DNA from: Actinomycetes bacterium
Lineage (GTDB): Bacteria; Actinomycetota; Acidimicrobiia; Acidimicrobiales; Microtrichaceae
Direction: 5' to 3'
Length of the DNA: 9,366 bases
Assembly: GCA_023389745.1 (NCBI GenBank)
Contig: JAEWED010000208.1
Span: 1 to 9,366, forward strand
The position numbers and the translations under genes were made by a program. Position 1 is the first letter of the stretch; the number at the start of each line of letters is the position of its first letter. The notes under the pieces were generated by a model. That model searched no databases. It saw only the letters and a program-made list of their open reading frames with translations, and was not told where the DNA came from. Below are positions 6,336 to 9,366 of this stretch, one piece after another.

Positions 6336-9300
6336 ATCTCCGCACAGCTGACCGACCCCATCGTCGACGGGTCCCTGCGGCGTCGCAGCGCGTCGAACCG
6401 CTGGGCCCGTCTGCTGCTCGTGGCCGCGATCTTCTTCGCAGGGCTCGGCGCCGCCGCGTACACGTGGCACCGCGCCGACATCGATGCGCTGCACTCCGAG
6501 ATCGTGCTCGCCGATCGAGCGGCCGCCACGATCCACGCGTCGGCCGACACCGTCATCGCCGGACTCGGCGGCGCAGCGGGCATGGTGGCCGAGGACGGCT
6601 CGGTGTCCCAGACGGCGTTCGACGCCTTCCGTCTCGACGTCGCCGAGGTCTCGTCGCTCGACGCACTGGCGTACATCCCGGTGGTCGCCGGGGACGAGCG
6701 GGCGGAGTTCGAGCGCACCACCGGTCGCCGGATCCACGACCTGGTGGGGGAGGGCCTGGTGCCCTCGCCGACACGGGACAGCTATGCGCCGGTGAAGTGG
6801 CTCGGCCCGGCGGATCCGCTGACGTCGATCCTGATCGGTGTCGACGTCGCGGCGAGCGAGATCTCGGCCTCCGAGGCCGCTCGGGCGGTCGACGACCGCG
6901 AGACGGTCGTGACCCGAGCGCTGCCGTTCGGGGCGGACTTCACGCTCTTCTTCATCATCAAGCCGCTGTACCGGCCCGGCGACGCGGGCGACTCCGTCGA
7001 GGAGCGCCGTGCGGCCCACGTGGGGTTCGTCGCGAGTGCGTACTCCGGTGCCGACCTGATCGTCGACGTCACCGACCTCGACCCCGAGCTGCAGGTCCGG
7101 TTGAGCGACGGCGACCAGGTGCTCGCCGAGACCGAGACCGGCCCGTCGGACGACGCCCTGCACCGTGAGGTCGAGGTCGGGGGACGCACCTGGCGCCTCG
7201 ACGTCAGCGACGGTCGCACGGTGGACCACGACCTCCCGCTGTTCCTGCTGGGTCTGACGTTCGTCGTGAGCGGCGCGCTCCTCGCCCTCATGTTGCGCAG
7301 CGCCGCGCACGACCGGTCGATGAACCGCGTCGTCGGGCTGGTGAGCTCGACCGCTGCCCTGGGTCACGATCTGGCGACCGCGGCATCGGTGCAGGAGGTC
7401 GCCGGCGTGATCGCCGAAGACGTCGCCCCGGCCCTGCGAGCGACCAGCGCGCGCCTGACCATGGTCGACACGAGCAACGGGCCGGCCGGCGACGAGGCGA
7501 TCGGCGCAGCCGGGAACGCGACCGGGACTGCCGCGACCGGGACCGGCGCGACGGCGGGCGAGACGACCGGCAGGGTCACGACCTTCCCCGACGCGCGTCG
7601 GGCGGTGCTCGACATCGACGGCGGCGACGGCACCACCGCGGGTCGCATCGAGATCGAGTGGGCGAAGGTGCGGTTCGACGACACGATGGTGGCCACCCTC
7701 CAGACCCTCGCCGAGCTGTGCGAGCAGACCCTCCAGCGCGCGTCGGTGACCGACCTGGTCGCAGTGCGTTCGGATCGGCTCGCCCGGCTCGCGGAAGCGC
7801 TCGCCGGGGCGACCACGCTCCAGGAGGTCGCGTCGGTGATCACCGGGCACGGTCGCCTGCCCGTGGGAGCGTCGTCGGCCAGCCTCGGTGTGATCGACAC
7901 CTCGGCCGGCGTGCTCGACGTGCACCACGGCGACACCGTCGACGACGAGGTGCGCGAGCGGTTCGTGCGCCTGCCGCTCGAGACGTCGCTCGCGTTCACC
8001 GACGCCGCACGCACCGGCCAACCCATCATGATCGAGGACATGGACACCTACCGGGCGCGCTACCCGGCGACCGGCGAAGTGACCGCACCGCTCGGAGAGG
8101 GTGCCCGCGCCGCGATCCCGATGCGCGACGGCGATCGCACGATCGGTTCGGTGGTGTTCGCATGGGCGACGCCGAGGGTCTTCGACGACGCGCTGCGCTC
8201 GACGCTGTCCACGATCGCCGAGATGGCCACCCAGTCGGTGATCCGCGCCTCGCTGACCGAGGCGCAGGCCGAGGATGCCCAGCACAACCGGGACCTGGCG
8301 GTGCTCGCCGAGCACTTCGCCCGGGTCGCCACCGTGGATGCCCTGGCGACGGCGCTGGTGAAGTTCGCCCCGACGCCCGTGGGCGCGACGGCAGCCAACA
8401 TCGCCCTCATCGACGACGTGAAGGTCCCGGTGGTGCCGCTGCCGCCGTTCCCCTCGGGTGGTGTGGACCAGTTCGGTCTGAGGGCCCTCGAACAGGACCT
8501 GCCCGGCATGGAGGCGATCCGCGAGGGGCGACCCGTGGTCCTGTCGTCGATCGAGGTGATCGAGGAGCGCTATCCGGGCCGCTACGCCGACGCGGTGCGA
8601 GAGCTGGGCGCGACGGCGACGGTGCACCTGCCGCTGCTCGGAGCGGACTCCACCCCGCTCGGCGCCATCGGGTTCGCGTGGCGCGACGCCCCCGCGCTGA
8701 GCGAGACCGACATGTCGATGCTGCGCACGATCGCCGAGCTCAGCAGCCAGACCCTCGAGCGGGTCCGCCTCGGCGAGGCCGAGCACGAGGTCGTGGCCGG
8801 GCTCCAGGACCGGGTGACGCTGCCGCTCGGATCGGTGCCGGGTCTCGAGGTCGCCGACCGCTACCTGCCGTCGTCGTCACCGGTCGGGATGGGCGGCGAC
8901 TGGTACGACGGCTCGGCGCTCGACGACGGCCGCTACCTGGTCGTGGTGGGCGACATCGCGGGACACGGCATCACCGCGGTGGCCGACATGATCCAGGTCC
9001 GCTCGATCGTGACCGCGCTCGCACGGGGTGGAGTGCCGCTGGGCAAGGTGTTCCCGCAGGCGACCGGCCTGCTCGTCGGCGGCCGTGATCTCGTCACTGC
9101 GAGCGTCGCGATGGCGATCGTCGACCCTGTCGGGGGCACCATCGAGTACGTGCACGCCGGTCACCCGCCGCTGCTGTTGCGTCATCCCGACGGCACGGTC
9201 GAGGTGCTCGAAGGTGCCCGGCAGTCGTTGCTGGGGCTGCCGGTCGACGAGGTCCGTCCCGGCACGGTCTCGTTCGAGCCCGGCGCGGTCCTGGTCGCCT

Positions 9301-9366
9301 ACACCGACGGGCTGATCGAACGCCGCGACGAGTCCTTCGACGAGTCGGTCGCCCGGCTCGTCTCGG
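6336..9366 (+). CDS. Membrane sensor phosphatase: TM-CHASE-TM-GAF x3-SpoIIE/PP2C (3' end outside window; start codon uncertain)
   Basis: Counting from ATC at 6336, 1010 residues are visible. A basic stretch (15-25) leads into TM1 (26-44). A CHASE-type extracellular sensor covers about 50-295, with the typical L-A-Y-I-P-V-V-x-x-x-E-R-A-E-F-E (111-126). TM2 is at 301-320. Three GAF-like modules follow at about 340-470 (short, with a repeat insert), 480-640 and 650-812. The C-terminal SpoIIE phosphatase begins near 835 and shows its metal motifs: G-G-D-W-Y-D (853-858), G-D-I-A-G-H-G (872-878) and Y-T-D-G-L-I-E (989-995). Such RsbU-like enzymes dephosphorylate anti-sigma-factor antagonists and so switch on stress sigma factors; no partner gene is in view. 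The frame is open from 6327 (a TAG is at 6324), yet has no ATG, GTG or TTG before GTG 6420, which lies inside TM1. ATC 6336 or CTG 6348 are the candidates. Confidence 0.88.
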   Translation, partial: MSAQLTDPIVDGSLRRRSASNRWARLLLVAAIFFAGLGAAAYTWHRADIDALHSEIVLADRAAATIHASADTVIAGLGGAAGMVAEDGSVSQTAFDAFRLDVAEVSSLDALAYIPVVAGDERAEFERTTGRRIHDLVGEGLVPSPTRDSYAPVKWLGPADPLTSILIGVDVAASEISASEAARAVDDRETVVTRALPFGADFTLFFIIKPLYRPGDAGDSVEERRAAHVGFVASAYSGADLIVDVTDLDPELQVRLSDGDQVLAETETGPSDDALHREVEVGGRTWRLDVSDGRTVDHDLPLFLLGLTFVVSGALLALMLRSAAHDRSMNRVVGLVSSTAALGHDLATAASVQEVAGVIAEDVAPALRATSARLTMVDTSNGPAGDEAIGAAGNATGTAATGTGATAGETTGRVTTFPDARRAVLDIDGGDGTTAGRIEIEWAKVRFDDTMVATLQTLAELCEQTLQRASVTDLVAVRSDRLARLAEALAGATTLQEVASVITGHGRLPVGASSASLGVIDTSAGVLDVHHGDTVDDEVRERFVRLPLETSLAFTDAARTGQPIMIEDMDTYRARYPATGEVTAPLGEGARAAIPMRDGDRTIGSVVFAWATPRVFDDALRSTLSTIAEMATQSVIRASLTEAQAEDAQHNRDLAVLAEHFARVATVDALATALVKFAPTPVGATAANIALIDDVKVPVVPLPPFPSGGVDQFGLRALEQDLPGMEAIREGRPVVLSSIEVIEERYPGRYADAVRELGATATVHLPLLGADSTPLGAIGFAWRDAPALSETDMSMLRTIAELSSQTLERVRLGEAEHEVVAGLQDRVTLPLGSVPGLEVADRYLPSSSPVGMGGDWYDGSALDDGRYLVVVGDIAGHGITAVADMIQVRSIVTALARGGVPLGKVFPQATGLLVGGRDLVTASVAMAIVDPVGGTIEYVHAGHPPLLLRHPDGTVEVLEGARQSLLGLPVDEVRPGTVSFEPGAVLVAYTDGLIERRDESFDESVARLVS
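7518..7562 (+). repeat. 15-bp tandem repeat within GAF1 of the sensor phosphatase
   Basis: Two close 15-bp units (7518-7532 and 7533-7547, both starting GCGACCGGGAC) and a third, diverged one (7548-7562, starting GCGACGGC) encode A-T-G-T-A, A-T-G-T-G and A-T-A-G-E. The period is a multiple of three, so copy changes would keep the frame. The stretch makes a flexible Ala-Thr-Gly loop at residues 395-409. Confidence 0.6.

Noticed and set aside
6202..6345. N-terminal extension of the PfpI protein from the ATG at 6345
   Set aside because: The added 48 residues look like non-coding translation, and a good ribosome site precedes the ATG at 6201.
6420..6422. GTG as the start of the sensor phosphatase
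   Set aside because: It would cut into TM1 and remove the basic cytoplasmic anchor, and no ribosome site precedes it. It cannot be fully excluded.
6198..8786. Very long open frame on the minus strand opposite the sensor phosphatase, and similar ones opposite the channel (3835-5487) and hydrolase (2496-3767)
   Set aside because: Their products are Arg/His/Gly-rich with no domain, as expected from the antisense frames of GC-rich genes; the plus-strand proteins have clear domains.

Overview
The window is uniformly GC-rich and densely coded on both strands, with strong third-position GC bias. It has actinobacterial -10 boxes of the TAnnnT kind, two genes that look leaderless, a tRNA with an encoded CCA end, and a multi-GAF SpoIIE-type phosphatase. 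This fits a free-living member of the Actinomycetota. An acidimicrobial relative such as the Ilumatobacter group is only a guess. I see no mobile element, CRISPR array or phage gene, so this looks like ordinary chromosome.

Left part (1-2148, all minus strand). A TetR regulator is followed, with a 4-base ATGA overlap, by a membrane di-iron hydroxylase of the sterol desaturase/fatty acid hydroxylase family, which runs off the left edge. A perfect 11-bp inverted repeat covers the TetR -10 box and start codon, so the pair is probably self-repressed from a leaderless promoter. Upstream of it is a VOC-family (glyoxalase/extradiol dioxygenase fold) gene.

Middle (2040-3533). The VOC gene is divergent from a MarR regulator. 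The shared 109-bp gap holds two near-identical palindromes of the type TTGAA-NN-TTCAA, 31 bp apart (three helical turns). The MarR gene overlaps, by GTGA, an alpha/beta hydrolase of the epoxide hydrolase type. MarR, the hydrolase and the VOC protein therefore look like one small regulon for an unknown, possibly aromatic or epoxide, substrate.

Hairpin cluster and tRNA (3534-3873). About 170 bp after the hydrolase carries several inverted repeats, including a perfect 20-bp stem and a separate stem of 14-16 bp. These probably end transcription from both sides. Then comes tRNA-Ser(GCU) on the minus strand, with its promoter back to back with the next gene.

Right part (3874-9366). A two-TM potassium channel subunit with two RCK (TrkA) modules converges on a DJ-1/PfpI family gene. 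Divergent from that is a large sensor phosphatase: TM, CHASE, TM, three GAF-like modules and a SpoIIE/PP2C domain, cut by the right edge. This last gene has no ATG, GTG or TTG start at the place where the protein must begin, which is the most puzzling feature in the window.
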